A DNA stretch of 64,000 bases from positions 62,001 through 126,000 of the forward strand of contig NZ_JAJVDH010000005.1 in NCBI RefSeq assembly GCF_022758145.1, written 5' to 3'. Below, piece after piece: positions 8,201 to 16,684 of the stretch. This DNA comes from Pontibacter vulgaris (GTDB lineage: Bacteria > Bacteroidota > Bacteroidia > Cytophagales > Hymenobacteraceae). The translations under genes and the position numbers were made by a program. Every line of letters starts with the position of its first letter. Positions within the stretch are counted from its first letter, which is position 1. The notes beneath the pieces were generated by a model that was given only the letters and a program-made list of their open reading frames with translations, made no database searches and was not told the DNA's origin.

Positions 8201-10319
8201 AGGCCAGAACGATAGCACCGTTTATTACTGGCGGGCACGCTTTCAGAGCTACGAAGCCAAAGAAGATACTATTTGGGCATTAAGTTCTTTCAGGTATATC
8301 CCAAACAGCCACAATGGATGGTCTCAAAGCCATTACAGCCAGTTTAATAAAGCATCAACAGACAAAATAAGCAATACTGCTAAAAACAGTTTAAAGTGGG
8401 AGTTTGGGCCATTTGCCGCTGAAGTAACACTGAAAACAGTGGGTGGAGCTCTCCGCTATACTAACCCTCCTTACGGCATCTTCTTTAACGGGAAAATGCT
8501 TTTCGAAGCAGCCTGTAGTAACCCGGGGGCAAGCGCGATACCACGTATTTTTATGATCGTTGTGGATGATAAAACCATGAAAATGGTAGAAAATCTGGGT
8601 GTTGGTGTAGCCTGTTCTGCTTATCCTTACCTGTATGAATTTGGCGATCTTACACAGCCTGCCAGCCGCGATAAGATGGAAGCTTTTCTGAAAGCTATTC
8701 CTGAGGGATACCATGTGGCAGCCATGAGCGTAAACAATGTGCCTTTCGATCTCTTTTCGCCTACACTAAAGGATGCATTCAAAGGTATAGGTGCAGGTTT
8801 GATTGATAATGTTAATCTGAAAACAGGCTACCCTTATGGCATTGTTGGGCAGAAAGGTGCTGCTCCAGGCTCAGCAAAAGAGATGACTGCTCCTGTAGAT
8901 GCTGAAAAACCGACTTACGAAGCCATCTCCTTAAACATACTACTTAAGTCAAAACAACAGGCAGGTACAATTACCTCTTCTTTAATCGGACCTGCGCTCA
9001 GCTGGGGCACGCTTTATCATAACATCGAACGCAATCAGGGAGGCCAGGATAAGTATAAACTTAGTGTTATCGGTATTAATAAAGAAGGAAAGCAGGAGGT
9101 ATTGGTTGATAGCGTTACTTCTAAAGCTTTTGACTTATCAAATATAAATGTGGCGCAGTTCCCGGAGTTACAGTTCAAAGCTTTTGTTTCGGACTCTACG
9201 GCGCGTACGGCACCGCAACTGAAGGAGTGGTTTGTATATTATGAAGCACCGCCTGAAGGAGTAATAAGACCAGACCTTGTAAAAGTTAGCGAGCAACAAT
9301 TATCGGAGCAGGCCAACAAGGGAAGTATAACTGTGCCAATGGCTTTCCAGAATATTACGAATATAGCCTTCTCTGATTCTTTAACGGTGGAGGTAACTGT
9401 TACCGGCGATGGCATACAGCCACTTGTTTCGAGGTTTAAGATTGAGCCGTTAAAAGGCAATAAAACGGCTAACTTCGAATTTAAAATGCAGACCGTGGCG
9501 CTGAGCGGAAGCTATAAAGTAAGCATGTACGTTAACCCGCGGGTGCTACCGGAGCAGCAGTACTTTAATAATATTTTTGAAGTTCCGTTTAACGTAAAGG
9601 CTAAGCTGCACCCTGTGCTGGATGTTGCCTTTGATGGCGTTCATATCCTGGATGGGGAATTGGTATCGCCAAGCCCGCTGATAAGTATAACAGTTAAGGA
9701 TGAAAACAGGCATGTGTTTTTACAAGATCCTTCTGGTATGACTGTAGTTCTGGTGCCTGCAAATGGCCCGGAAAGAGAAATTTCTCTGACAGATAACCCA
9801 CAAGAGGTGCGCTTTTACCCGGCTGATGAGAAAAATGACTTCAGGCTGGAGTATAAGCCCACAAGCCTCGAAACCGGAAAGTATACTTTAGAAGTACGCG
9901 CAAGAGATGTTGCTGGCAGATTATCAGGCATATCGCCTTACCGGATTGGGTTTGAAGTAGACAGGCAGGCGAAGATATCTAATTTCTATCCGTTCCCGAA
10001 TCCGTTTTCAACCAAAACGCAGTTCATTTTCACACTTACAGGCAGCACGATACCAGAACACCTGAAAATTCAGATTCTGACGGTAACAGGCAAGGTGGTA
10101 AAAGAGATAATGAAAGAAGAACTGGGGCCTTTAAGAATCGGAAATAATAAAACTGAATATGCCTGGGATGGCACCGATACTTACGGCGATAAACTGGCAA
10201 ATGGTGTTTATCTGTACCGTGTAATTATGAGCAAAGGCGAAGAAGAGGTAAGACACAAAAATACCTTTGGCGACAAAGCTTTCAAGAACGGATACGGCAA
10301 ATTATATATACTTCGCTAA
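5292..10319 (+). CDS. porU2: PorU2-like type IX secretion sortase, C25 peptidase
   Basis: A 1675-residue secreted protein. The signal peptide covers about residues 1-29 (FLLILALTLTSVLF, then VQAQ). The central part is a peptidase C25 (gingipain/PorU) domain: the catalytic His is in TFFGHSS (H642) and the catalytic Cys in LMLMNGCNIGSF (C676). A long series of beta-sandwich modules follows, and residues about 1590-1675 form a type-A-like C-terminal sorting domain (FYPFPNPF near the start, DGTDTYGDKLANGVYLYRV near the end). PorU cleaves the sorting domain of type IX cargo and attaches it to the cell surface; PorU2 is a second, less studied paralogue. It follows a PorV-like gene closely and ends at a bidirectional terminator. 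The symbol is used by family resemblance. Confidence 0.8.
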   Translation: MPNYTSIKQFLLILALTLTSVLFCNNVQAQQTYGNEWIKYDQTYYKIRVTQTGLHQLDYTYLSQLGLAGVNPKHFQLFRRGKEVSIYVAGEQDEKLDTQDYIEFFGERNDGQLDKELYKNPAHQINPYYSLYTDTAAYFLTVSPGGGKRMQVSNPTVDGRTPEPYHLQKATILPVEAFYGGKAYSGSLMPWMDQGEGFVGSTSRYEKTYTINQITNIETTGPRPQLRYIAYARNEVLHNFVIRITDAAGVTREIARHQIVDSGHLLRDYTLDFSDIKSPGTLTLKTLPDLSYNPDGSEIITNQVSVAYASVTFPQKSIVTGNNMFFFTDSTRTLNPYFSFTGAGAGTVAYDITDQGNIIRTEGVATGTTKGYVIAAGDRRTHKLLLANTASPIKPQIAKQIVFRNIDPAAHNFIILTNKRLMAAAEGSALPAPKEYAAYRASAAGGSYDTLVVFVDDIVNQFHYGEFTSNAIRRFVSYMRTSPREKHLLILGKGVEFDKVNYRNAATRALDLVPTFGVPGSDIMFSADFRNNSYEPKVPTGRLSVTSPQQIINYLNKVKEYEALPEGLAWRKNILQLGGGVKASEMNQFATWLRTYKEIAEGPLLGANVIEKYRQNVSEVVETMNVSNEVNAGVSLMTFFGHSSLGTTDLDIGFASSPLNGYQNKGKYPLMLMNGCNIGSFASSASSVSLGEDWIAAADKGAIGLIAHSHVGLDYYLHLYSLNFYTTAFKNPATYGLTVGNVMKETVKQITSTYKQSEVVAMVTEMGLQGDPAVKPYTPGKPDYMFQDNVASVKDQNGELLTATSESFVLNVGVDNLGKAITDSVTVTVKRTLSDNTEMPTDSFKIGPIIRKRVLQLPMNNKGVPALGLNTFEVTLDSPNEFDELNEGNNILRFQYYFPANGLISLTPKEYSIVNTEKVKLVVQATDLQRNSKGFYFEIDTTQNFNSSLKQTHTTANALLPEWEVNLPVTGQNDSTVYYWRARFQSYEAKEDTIWALSSFRYIPNSHNGWSQSHYSQFNKASTDKISNTAKNSLKWEFGPFAAEVTLKTVGGALRYTNPPYGIFFNGKMLFEAACSNPGASAIPRIFMIVVDDKTMKMVENLGVGVACSAYPYLYEFGDLTQPASRDKMEAFLKAIPEGYHVAAMSVNNVPFDLFSPTLKDAFKGIGAGLIDNVNLKTGYPYGIVGQKGAAPGSAKEMTAPVDAEKPTYEAISLNILLKSKQQAGTITSSLIGPALSWGTLYHNIERNQGGQDKYKLSVIGINKEGKQEVLVDSVTSKAFDLSNINVAQFPELQFKAFVSDSTARTAPQLKEWFVYYEAPPEGVIRPDLVKVSEQQLSEQANKGSITVPMAFQNITNIAFSDSLTVEVTVTGDGIQPLVSRFKIEPLKGNKTANFEFKMQTVALSGSYKVSMYVNPRVLPEQQYFNNIFEVPFNVKAKLHPVLDVAFDGVHILDGELVSPSPLISITVKDENRHVFLQDPSGMTVVLVPANGPEREISLTDNPQEVRFYPADEKNDFRLEYKPTSLETGKYTLEVRARDVAGRLSGISPYRIGFEVDRQAKISNFYPFPNPFSTKTQFIFTLTGSTIPEHLKIQILTVTGKVVKEIMKEELGPLRIGNNKTEYAWDGTDTYGDKLANGVYLYRVIMSKGEEEVRHKNTFGDKAFKNGYGKLYILR

Positions 10320-10336
10320 GTATAAAATTGCTACAC

Positions 10337-10373
10337 AAAAAAAGGAGCGCCGTTCACAGGTGCTCCTTTTTTT
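10337..10373. terminator. Bidirectional terminator between porU2 and folA
   Basis: AAAAAAAGGAGC (10337-10348) pairs with GCTCCTTTTTTT (10362-10373). The A and T tracts on both sides make it usable from both directions for the two converging genes. AAGTATAAA overlaps the porU2 stop codon (10318-10326), and its reverse complement lies at 10371-10379 on the folA side. Confidence 0.9.
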
Positions 10374-10380
10374 ATACTTT

Positions 10381-10866
10381 CTATTTTCGTTTCAGCTCCA
10401 GGAAACTATACTTATACTTGTTCTTTTCATCAGGTGCGTGCTCTGTTGCTGAAACTGTTTCCCAATCTTCAGGCTGTAACTCCGGGAAGTAAGTATCCCC
10501 TTCAAATGTATGGTGCACACGGGTCAGGTAAATGGTATCTGTTAGGGGCAATGCTTGTTTATAGATTTCGGCGCCGCCAATAATACAGACAGTTTCATCC
10601 AGCTCCCGGCCTTTGGTGATAGCCTCCTGAACAGAATTTACAACAATGCAACCTTCGGCTTTAAAATCCTGTTGGCGCGTAATAATAATGGAAGTACGGC
10701 CAGGGAGCGGCTTGCCGATCGAGTCGAAGGTCTTGCGGCCCATGATGATCGGGTGACCCATGGTTATACTTTTAAAGTGCTTCAAGTCGGCGGGCAGGTG
10801 CCAGATAAGCTGGTTATCCTTCCCGATCACATTATTGTCGGCTATTGCTACAACTATAGCTATCAT
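10381..10866 (-). CDS. folA: Dihydrofolate reductase
   Basis: 161 residues, the normal length. DHFR reduces dihydrofolate to tetrahydrofolate with NADPH. Family motifs are in place: IVVAIADNNVIGKDNQLIWHLPADLKHF (in part: NNVIGKDN, IWHLPADL, with the active-site Asp at the LPADL position), GHPIIMGRKTFDSIG for NADPH binding, and IIGGAEIYKQAL. It is the last gene of a minus-strand run namZ-fmt-folA, 4 bp after the fmt stop. Pairing with fmt is logical because Fmt uses 10-formyltetrahydrofolate. Confidence 0.97.
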   Translation of the reverse strand: MIAIVVAIADNNVIGKDNQLIWHLPADLKHFKSITMGHPIIMGRKTFDSIGKPLPGRTSIIITRQQDFKAEGCIVVNSVQEAITKGRELDETVCIIGGAEIYKQALPLTDTIYLTRVHHTFEGDTYFPELQPEDWETVSATEHAPDEKNKYKYSFLELKRK

Positions 10867-10870
10867 AGGC

Positions 10871-11800
10871 TTAAACGTTAAAAGTATAACCTCTTAGCAA
10901 ATCCTGAACCGGCATACGTTTTTTACCTTCCATCTGCAGGTCAAGTATAGCCAGTGCGCCGTTTGCCGTTTGCACGTGCAGGTATGTTTTGTTATCGGTG
11001 TGTAATTGGCCGGGAGCAGAAGTATAACCGGCATCATCCAATACACTTACTTTAAAGATCTTGAAGGTCTTGTTATCGAAACGCGTCCAGGCGGCAGGGT
11101 AAGGCGAAAGGCCGCGAATAAAATCTCTAACCTGCGTGGCTGGCTGGTTCCAGTTTATCTCACAGGTGTCTTTAAAGATTTTAGGCGCATGTTTTGTTTC
11201 TGAAGTGATTTGCTGCGGCTGAGGTTGTACTGCATCACGTTCAATGGCCTGCACAGTTCTGATCGCTAATTTCGCACCCTCATACTTCAGCTTTTCATAC
11301 ATCGTTCCAAAATCGTCCTCTTCCAGTATAGGCACGCGCTCCTGGAACAAAAGGTCACCGGTATCAATCTCGTGTTTCAGGAAGAAGGAAGTAACACCGG
11401 TTTCTTTTTCGCCATTTATAATTGCCCAGTTAATAGGTGCCGCGCCACGGTATTGCGGCAGAAGAGAGCCATGTATATTAAACGAACCAAGCTCCGGCAT
11501 CGCCCATACTACTTCAGGCAGCATCCTGAAAGCAACTATAATCTGCAGGTTTGCTTTGTAACTGCGTAACTCCTCCAGAAAAGCCTCTGATTTTAGATTA
11601 GTAGGCTGCAGTACCGGAATATTCTGAGAAACAGCATATTCTTTTACCGGGGACTGCTGCAACTTCTGGCCTCGGCCTGCTGGTTTATCGGGTGCGGTAA
11701 TTACAGCTACCACCTTATACTTATGCTCAACAAGTGCCTGTAGGGTAGGAACAGCAAAGTCCGGCGTACCCATAAACACTATGCGTAGTTCTCTGGTCAT
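10871..11800 (-). CDS. fmt: Methionyl-tRNA formyltransferase
   Basis: 309 residues, normal length. It formylates initiator Met-tRNA using 10-formyltetrahydrofolate. The N terminus IVFMGTPDFAVPTLQAL, the catalytic NIHGSLLPQYRGAAP block (Asn and His of the active site, and the SLLPxYRG signature) and HEIDTGD with the third catalytic residue are all visible. The C-terminal Fmt domain (about 205-305) is complete. The gene starts 3 bp after the namZ stop and runs into folA 4 bp later, forming a compact operon. Confidence 0.97.
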   Translation of the reverse strand: MTRELRIVFMGTPDFAVPTLQALVEHKYKVVAVITAPDKPAGRGQKLQQSPVKEYAVSQNIPVLQPTNLKSEAFLEELRSYKANLQIIVAFRMLPEVVWAMPELGSFNIHGSLLPQYRGAAPINWAIINGEKETGVTSFFLKHEIDTGDLLFQERVPILEEDDFGTMYEKLKYEGAKLAIRTVQAIERDAVQPQPQQITSETKHAPKIFKDTCEINWNQPATQVRDFIRGLSPYPAAWTRFDNKTFKIFKVSVLDDAGYTSAPGQLHTDNKTYLHVQTANGALAILDLQMEGKKRMPVQDLLRGYTFNV

Positions 11801-11803
11801 AGT

Positions 11804-13048
11804 TTATTCGAAATCAGGGTATAGCAAATATTTTTTTCGGAGTTGTTTATAGTTCGACAGCGTCGGTTCCCAGCTGGCTCTTATCTCTGACTCGGTTTTG
11901 CCGCTCTTTATCTGCTCGCGAAGTGTAGCTGTGCCTGCAAGCTTCTCGAAAAAGTTGTTAAAGAATTTTTCCTGTTGCGTTGAGTTTTTGTAAAACTCGA
12001 TCAGGTAAGTTAGTGTAAAAGGCTGTGCATGTGATGGAGACGTTAAATCCATACCATAGCAAGGTTGGTTTTTATAAGGCGGATCAAGGGCGCCCGGCAT
12101 ACTTTGCGGCGTGAAAGTATAGGTTTTATACTTATAGTATGGGCTGCCAATTACCTGGAAAGGCGTAGTTGTGCCACGGCCCACGCTTACATTAGTACCT
12201 TCAAAAAAGCAGATGGATGGATACAAAGCAATGGCCTGTGCATTAGGCAGGTTTGGCGAAGGTTTTACCGGCAAAGTATAAGCAGTGCTGTGCGTATAGT
12301 TGGCAACAGGTATAACCGTGATCTTAGCCTGGCGCTGTCCTTCCAGCCATTTTTCGCCATTTATCATGTGGGCCAGCTCGCCAACTGTTACGCCATGTAC
12401 GATCGGAATGGGGTGCATGCCCACAAAAGATTTAAACGCAGGCTCCAGTACCGGGCCGTCTACGTAATGGCCATTTGGGTTAGGCCGGTCAAGTATAAGT
12501 ACTTCTTTGTTTTGCTCGGCAGCAGCTTCCATTACATAATGCATGGTACTGATGTAAGTGTAAAACCGGGTGCCTACATCCTGAATATCAAACACAAGTA
12601 TATCTATGTTCTGTAATTGCTCAGGCAGAGGTTTTTTATTTTTACCGTAAAGTGAAATTATTGGCAGCCCGGTCCTGACATCTTTGGCATCTTTCACGTA
12701 TGCACCTGCGTCGGCATCGCCTCTGAAACCATGTTCCGGTGCAAAAATGGTGATAATGTTAATGCCCTGGCTAACGAGCGAATCTACTAAATGCGTTTTG
12801 CCAATTACGGATGTCTGGTTTACTACCAGGCCAATACGTTTGCCTTTTAGCAGGTTGAGGTACTTCTCTGTTTGTTCTGCGCCGGTTTTCAGCGGAGCCG
12901 TTTCCGGTGTAGTTGTTGGCTCAGATGCAGTGGCAGAAGCTGTGGGTTTAGCTGTTGTTTCGGAAGTGGCAGGCGCCTGTTTAGCGGTGCAGCCGGTAAA
13001 GCCCAGCAGCAGCAAAGTATAAAGTATAGCAGTAGCGTGTTTCATCAT
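11804..13048 (-). CDS. NamZ-like exo-beta-N-acetylmuramidase (DUF1343) lipoprotein
   Basis: 414 residues with a lipoprotein signal: hydrophobic stretch ending in the lipobox LGFTGC (Cys20), followed by a Ala/Thr/Pro-rich linker to about residue 60. The rest is a DUF1343 domain, now known as the NamZ family that releases terminal N-acetylmuramic acid from peptidoglycan fragments. Recognisable blocks are GKRIGLVVNQTS, IFAPEHGFRGDADAGA, DIQDVGTRFYTY and DRPNPNGHYVDGPVLE. It leads a minus-strand operon with fmt and folA (3-bp gap). As a lipoprotein it probably acts at the envelope in wall recycling. Assignment to the family is firm; the substrate is inferred. Confidence 0.88.
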   Translation of the reverse strand: MMKHATAILYTLLLLGFTGCTAKQAPATSETTAKPTASATASEPTTTPETAPLKTGAEQTEKYLNLLKGKRIGLVVNQTSVIGKTHLVDSLVSQGINIITIFAPEHGFRGDADAGAYVKDAKDVRTGLPIISLYGKNKKPLPEQLQNIDILVFDIQDVGTRFYTYISTMHYVMEAAAEQNKEVLILDRPNPNGHYVDGPVLEPAFKSFVGMHPIPIVHGVTVGELAHMINGEKWLEGQRQAKITVIPVANYTHSTAYTLPVKPSPNLPNAQAIALYPSICFFEGTNVSVGRGTTTPFQVIGSPYYKYKTYTFTPQSMPGALDPPYKNQPCYGMDLTSPSHAQPFTLTYLIEFYKNSTQQEKFFNNFFEKLAGTATLREQIKSGKTESEIRASWEPTLSNYKQLRKKYLLYPDFE

Positions 13049-13101
13049 AGGGCAGAAATCAAAATTGATGCCTATCTTTAAGGCATTTTAAAACATGACG
13101 A

Positions 13102-14316
13102 GTGAACATCTCCAAGTACATATCCAATAAGATATCTGAAGTGCAGGCCGGCTCGTTTACCTCGTCGGTCACAAAAATAGCAATTATAAGCATAGCTGCC
13201 GGTATTGCTATCATGATTGTGTCATTTGCTATTCTGGAAGGCTTCCGAAACGAGATCCGTGAAAAGATTTTCAGTTTCAGCGCCCACCTGCAGATAAGCA
13301 AGTACGATACCAACAACTCATACGAAGGAGCCCCCATTAGTGCGCAAACCGGTATCAGCAACGCAGGCTCTATCGAAGGTATAAAGCATATTCAGTCGTT
13401 TGCGCGCAAAACAGCTATTATTAAAACAGAAGACGAAGTGTTGGGCGTGGTACTGAAAGGCGTAGATAAGAACTATGACCTGAGTGCGATGGAACACAAC
13501 CTGGATGCAGGCAAGCTGATCGCGTTCACGGATACGGCCTCGTCTAAAGATGTGATGCTGAGCCGCCGGATTGCCAACAAACTGCACCTGAAGGTAGGGG
13601 ATGATGTTATCTTTTACTTTATCCAGAACCCGCCTAGGGCTCGAAAGCTGCATGTTTCGGCAATTTTTAATACCGGCCTGGAAGAGTTTGACGAGGTTTT
13701 TGTAATAGGCGACCTGAAGCTGGTACGTGAGCTGAACAACTGGCCGGATACGCTGGTAGGTGGCATAGAAGTGGTGCTGAAAGATTTTGACCAGATTGAT
13801 CCGGTAGCAGACCAGGTTTTTGAAAAGATGAACTATGACCTGCAGCTCGAGAAGATTACCGATAAACATGCCCAGCTTTTCGATTGGCTGAAGCTACTGC
13901 GCAAGAATGTGATCATCTTCCTGGTTCTGATAATATTCGTGGCTACGTTTAACATGGTTTCTACTGTGTTTATCATGATAATTGAGCGCATAAACATGAT
14001 CGGAGTGCTGAAAGCTATTGGGGCAACCGATGCCCAGATCAGGCAGATTTTCTATTTCAGGGGATTGAAGCTAACGATAAAAGGCATGATCTGGGGCAAC
14101 CTGATAGGTATAGGTTTCTGTGCGCTGCAGTATTATTTTAAACTCATCCCCCTAGATCCTGAAAACTATTACATGGATACCGTGCCGATAAGCTGGAACA
14201 TAGGCGTAATTGTTGCGCTTAACATTATTACACTGGTACTTACCATGCTGGCCATACTTATACCTGCTGCTATGGTTACCCGCATTAAGCCGGTTAAAGC
14301 CATTAAATTCGACTAA
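13102..14316 (+). CDS. LolC/E-type ABC transporter permease
   Basis: 404 residues with one N-terminal membrane helix (about 23-45), a periplasmic MacB-type core domain (about 50-270) and three C-terminal helices, the FtsX/LolC/LolE/MacB permease plan. The frame is blocked by a TGA just upstream, and the nearby ATG at 13095 is out of frame, so a GTG start at 13102 (MNISKYISNKI) is the only full-length choice. The domain TKIAIISIAAGIAIMIVS resembles permeases for lipoprotein release in Bacteroidota. No ATPase gene adjoins it. It is divergent from namZ and ends at a strong terminator. Confidence 0.85.
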   Translation: MNISKYISNKISEVQAGSFTSSVTKIAIISIAAGIAIMIVSFAILEGFRNEIREKIFSFSAHLQISKYDTNNSYEGAPISAQTGISNAGSIEGIKHIQSFARKTAIIKTEDEVLGVVLKGVDKNYDLSAMEHNLDAGKLIAFTDTASSKDVMLSRRIANKLHLKVGDDVIFYFIQNPPRARKLHVSAIFNTGLEEFDEVFVIGDLKLVRELNNWPDTLVGGIEVVLKDFDQIDPVADQVFEKMNYDLQLEKITDKHAQLFDWLKLLRKNVIIFLVLIIFVATFNMVSTVFIMIIERINMIGVLKAIGATDAQIRQIFYFRGLKLTIKGMIWGNLIGIGFCALQYYFKLIPLDPENYYMDTVPISWNIGVIVALNIITLVLTMLAILIPAAMVTRIKPVKAIKFD

Positions 14317-14330
14317 AGTATAAACGCATA

Positions 14331-14378
14331 AAAAGAACAGGGCCAACTATAGTTTTATAGTTGGCCCTGTTCTTTTTA
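14331..14378. terminator. Bidirectional terminator after the permease
   Basis: A 21-bp near-perfect stem: AAAAGAACAGGGCCAACTAT (14331-14350) pairs with ATAGTTGGCCCTGTTCTTTT (14358-14377), with A and T tracts on the two sides. It separates the converging permease and mscS genes. Confidence 0.92.
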
Positions 14379-14412
14379 TCTACTCAGTCTCCGGAGCTAA
14401 AGTATAAATCTG

Positions 14413-15237
14413 TTATTCCATTACTTTACTTGTTACTTCGCGGCGCGGAACCGGCATTTGAATGGCGGCTGCATCAAAAGCCTCTTTGGCGCGTTCGTTC
14501 AGGTCAGATAATAAGTTGCCATAATCCTCGCGCTTGCACCAAACGCGTAATGTTATAGTGATGGCGTATTCTGCAAAGTTTGTTACCACAATTGCCGGTG
14601 CAGGTTCCTTTAAAATGCGGGGGTCTTCGCTTATCAGGCTCTGTAACAGTTGCCGCACTTCACCAATATTATTATGAATACTGATAGTATAATTCAGCTC
14701 TAACCGGCGTGTAGCTTCTACATTATAGTTTACCACTACGCTGTTGGCCAGTGGGCCATTCGGGATGTATACTGTTTTATTATCGGCTGTTTTAATAACA
14801 GTGTTAAAAATATTGATGAGGTGTACTGTGCCCGACTGCCCTTGCGCCTCCACAAAATCGCCAACCCTGAAAGGTTTAATCGTAAGTATAAGCACGCCAC
14901 CGGCAAAGTTAGAAAGGCTACCCTGCAGCGCCAGGCCAATTGCTAAACCCACCGAGCCAAGTACAGCAATAAACGAAGTCATCTCGATGCCGAGCTGGCC
15001 AATTACAACTACCAATAGTAAAACCCGCAGCGCAATGCTAAATATGTTACTCAGAAATGGCCGCAGCGAAGCATCAACGCCTTCACGCACCATCAGCCTA
15101 TCAATAAGGCGACTGATGCGGTTTACAATCCAAAGACCAATTACCAGTATAAAAATGGCAGAGATGATCTTAATGCCATATATCAGAAAAAAGTTGGTGA
15201 CAAGGTCGCGGTATTTGTCAAAATCGATCATAAGCAT
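14413..15237 (-). CDS. mscS: MscS-family small-conductance mechanosensitive channel
   Basis: 274 residues, close to E. coli MscS. Three membrane helices are visible; the third contains the Gly/Ala-rich pore segment SVGLAIGLALQGSLSNFAGG, followed by PFRVGDFVE, the signature at the start of the beta domain. The C-terminal vestibule ends with VPRREVTSKVME. MscS opens on hypo-osmotic swelling and releases small solutes. The first ATG (15237) was used; an ATG two codons later is equally possible. It stands alone between the terminator and the M23 gene. Confidence 0.93.
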   Translation of the reverse strand: MLMIDFDKYRDLVTNFFLIYGIKIISAIFILVIGLWIVNRISRLIDRLMVREGVDASLRPFLSNIFSIALRVLLLVVVIGQLGIEMTSFIAVLGSVGLAIGLALQGSLSNFAGGVLILTIKPFRVGDFVEAQGQSGTVHLINIFNTVIKTADNKTVYIPNGPLANSVVVNYNVEATRRLELNYTISIHNNIGEVRQLLQSLISEDPRILKEPAPAIVVTNFAEYAITITLRVWCKREDYGNLLSDLNERAKEAFDAAAIQMPVPRREVTSKVME

Positions 15238-15311
15238 GAAATAATTTGAGGGAAAACGAATTGTATAGCCTCTGTATTACAAGTTATTGTGTTGTTTGAA
15301 GTATAACCTGG

Positions 15312-16013
15312 CTAAGCAGGTAAGTGCCGGCTTTGCAGGATCAGGTTGGGGTTGGGGCACAGCTGGCGGTACAGCTCTTTTTCTGCTGTAGTAGCCACGC
15401 CGGGATAGTCGCCGGTGCGGCCGCCCATATCCGATATGATCTGGAAATGCAGGTGCGGAGGCCAGTCGCCATTTTCAGGATAATTGCCCAGGTATGCGAT
15501 CACATCTCCTTTTTTAAACTGCTTGCCAACTTCAAGTTCTGTTAATGAACGGCGGGCCAGGTGGCCATACAAAGTATAAAATGTAATACCATCCAGCTCA
15601 TGTTGTAGTATAATGGTGGGGCCGTAATCGCCAAAGTTAGCATTGTCCTGAAAGCTGTGCACTGTGCCATCCAGCGGGGCATAAATTTCCGCCTCAGCTT
15701 CCATCCAGATATCTACCCCCAGGTGCAGGTTGCGGCTTTGCTCCGAAGTATTAAAATGGGCACTGCGCCTGTAAATAAACCGATCTTCGAGGTAGCCGCC
15801 TACGCCTATACTTGCCTGCTGTGCCTGCAACATAGCTTGCACGGCCTTATCAAAATTGGCTGTGTTACGCAGATCAGCTTGCTGTAAAATGGGGTTAGCT
15901 TCCGAAAAATCCAGCAGGCAAACTTCCTCAGAATTCAGATCAGCAGCTATAATATGGCCAAAGGCATGCGCATGCCGCCTCAGTACTTCGCTAAGGTTAA
16001 CAGATGAGTTCAT
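15312..16013 (-). CDS. M23-family metallopeptidase
   Basis: 233 residues without an obvious signal peptide. The LytM/M23 zinc motifs are present: HLGVDIW (HxxxD, about residue 97) and HLHFQ (HxH, about residue 187), with GHLARRSL between them. M23 enzymes cut peptide cross-links of peptidoglycan; in this small cytosolic-looking form the substrate is unclear. The N-terminal 90 residues do not match a domain I recognise. It lies between mscS and the HNH/AP2 gene, all on the minus strand, but gaps of about 50-75 bp make cotranscription uncertain. Confidence 0.82.
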   Translation of the reverse strand: MNSSVNLSEVLRRHAHAFGHIIAADLNSEEVCLLDFSEANPILQQADLRNTANFDKAVQAMLQAQQASIGVGGYLEDRFIYRRSAHFNTSEQSRNLHLGVDIWMEAEAEIYAPLDGTVHSFQDNANFGDYGPTIILQHELDGITFYTLYGHLARRSLTELEVGKQFKKGDVIAYLGNYPENGDWPPHLHFQIISDMGGRTGDYPGVATTAEKELYRQLCPNPNLILQSRHLPA

Positions 16014-16022
16014 AAAAATAAA

Positions 16023-16047
16023 CAGGGGCTTTTTTGAAACGCCCCTG
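16023..16047 (-). terminator. Short hairpin after the HNH/AP2 gene
   Basis: CAGGGGC (16023-16029) pairs with GCCCCTG (16041-16047). On the minus strand a T-rich stretch follows. It lies 16 bp after the stop of the HNH/AP2 gene and just before the M23 start. Confidence 0.45.
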
Positions 16048-16062
16048 CAAGTATAAGAAGAA

Positions 16063-16617
16063 TCAGTTTACTTCTTCTACATACTTCGACAGCGTTTTCA
16101 GGCTTTTGGTTTTCCCGAATAGCTCTTCTGATTTTTTGCTGTAAGCCAGGGCGGCTTCCTGTAATGTTTCGAAAGTGCCCAGGTTAATTCGCTGCTTGTT
16201 AAAATGGATAATGGCACGATACTTCTGCGCCTCTTTATGCACACCACGCACGCCCAGTTTGTTTTCTGTTTTGGCTGTGTTACGCACAATTTTGCAGAGC
16301 GGAGCCCATTCTAAATTTTCGCGGCGGCAATCTAACTTGTTGCCATTTTTAAAGTGAACATAGAGCTTGATATTGCTCTCCGGCTTGTCGAGAAGTTGTT
16401 CACCTATCAGCTTGTGCAGGTAAATGGTCTCGTTGCGGTACTTTCCGTTTTTCAGCGGCCAGTTTTTCTGGAAAAAAGCATAGCCGTTTGAGTGGATGCG
16501 CAAATGTTTGATAAATTCTATTTGCTGCAGGTAAGCATTGTTCTGAATGTACTCGTAGGTTAGATCATCTACTACTACGGTTTTTTCACAGTTTTTTAGT
16601 GTCAGTTTGTAAAGCAT
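16063..16617 (-). CDS. AP2-domain protein with decayed HNH endonuclease domain
   Basis: 184 residues. The middle (about 60-105) aligns with HNH_3-type homing endonucleases: IYLHKLIGEQLL, then YVHFKNGNKLDCRRENLEW. The usual motif is VxHxDGNKxxNRxENL. Here the catalytic His position is Phe89 and the central Asn is Cys97, so the nuclease is probably inactive. Residues 122-168 form an AP2/ERF-like DNA-binding domain (GVRGVHKEAQKYRAIIHF, LGTFETLQEAALAYS), which looks intact. AP2-HNH fusions are normally mobile-element nucleases; this one may be a domesticated DNA-binding protein. A terminator-like hairpin lies upstream at 16685-16726. Confidence 0.75.
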   Translation of the reverse strand: MLYKLTLKNCEKTVVVDDLTYEYIQNNAYLQQIEFIKHLRIHSNGYAFFQKNWPLKNGKYRNETIYLHKLIGEQLLDKPESNIKLYVHFKNGNKLDCRRENLEWAPLCKIVRNTAKTENKLGVRGVHKEAQKYRAIIHFNKQRINLGTFETLQEAALAYSKKSEELFGKTKSLKTLSKYVEEVN

Positions 16618-16684
16618 TGGTGTTTACAGTGGTTGTGATGTATAAGAACGGAGAAACCGGGCAAGTGTTGGCTTGGTCCAGTAT

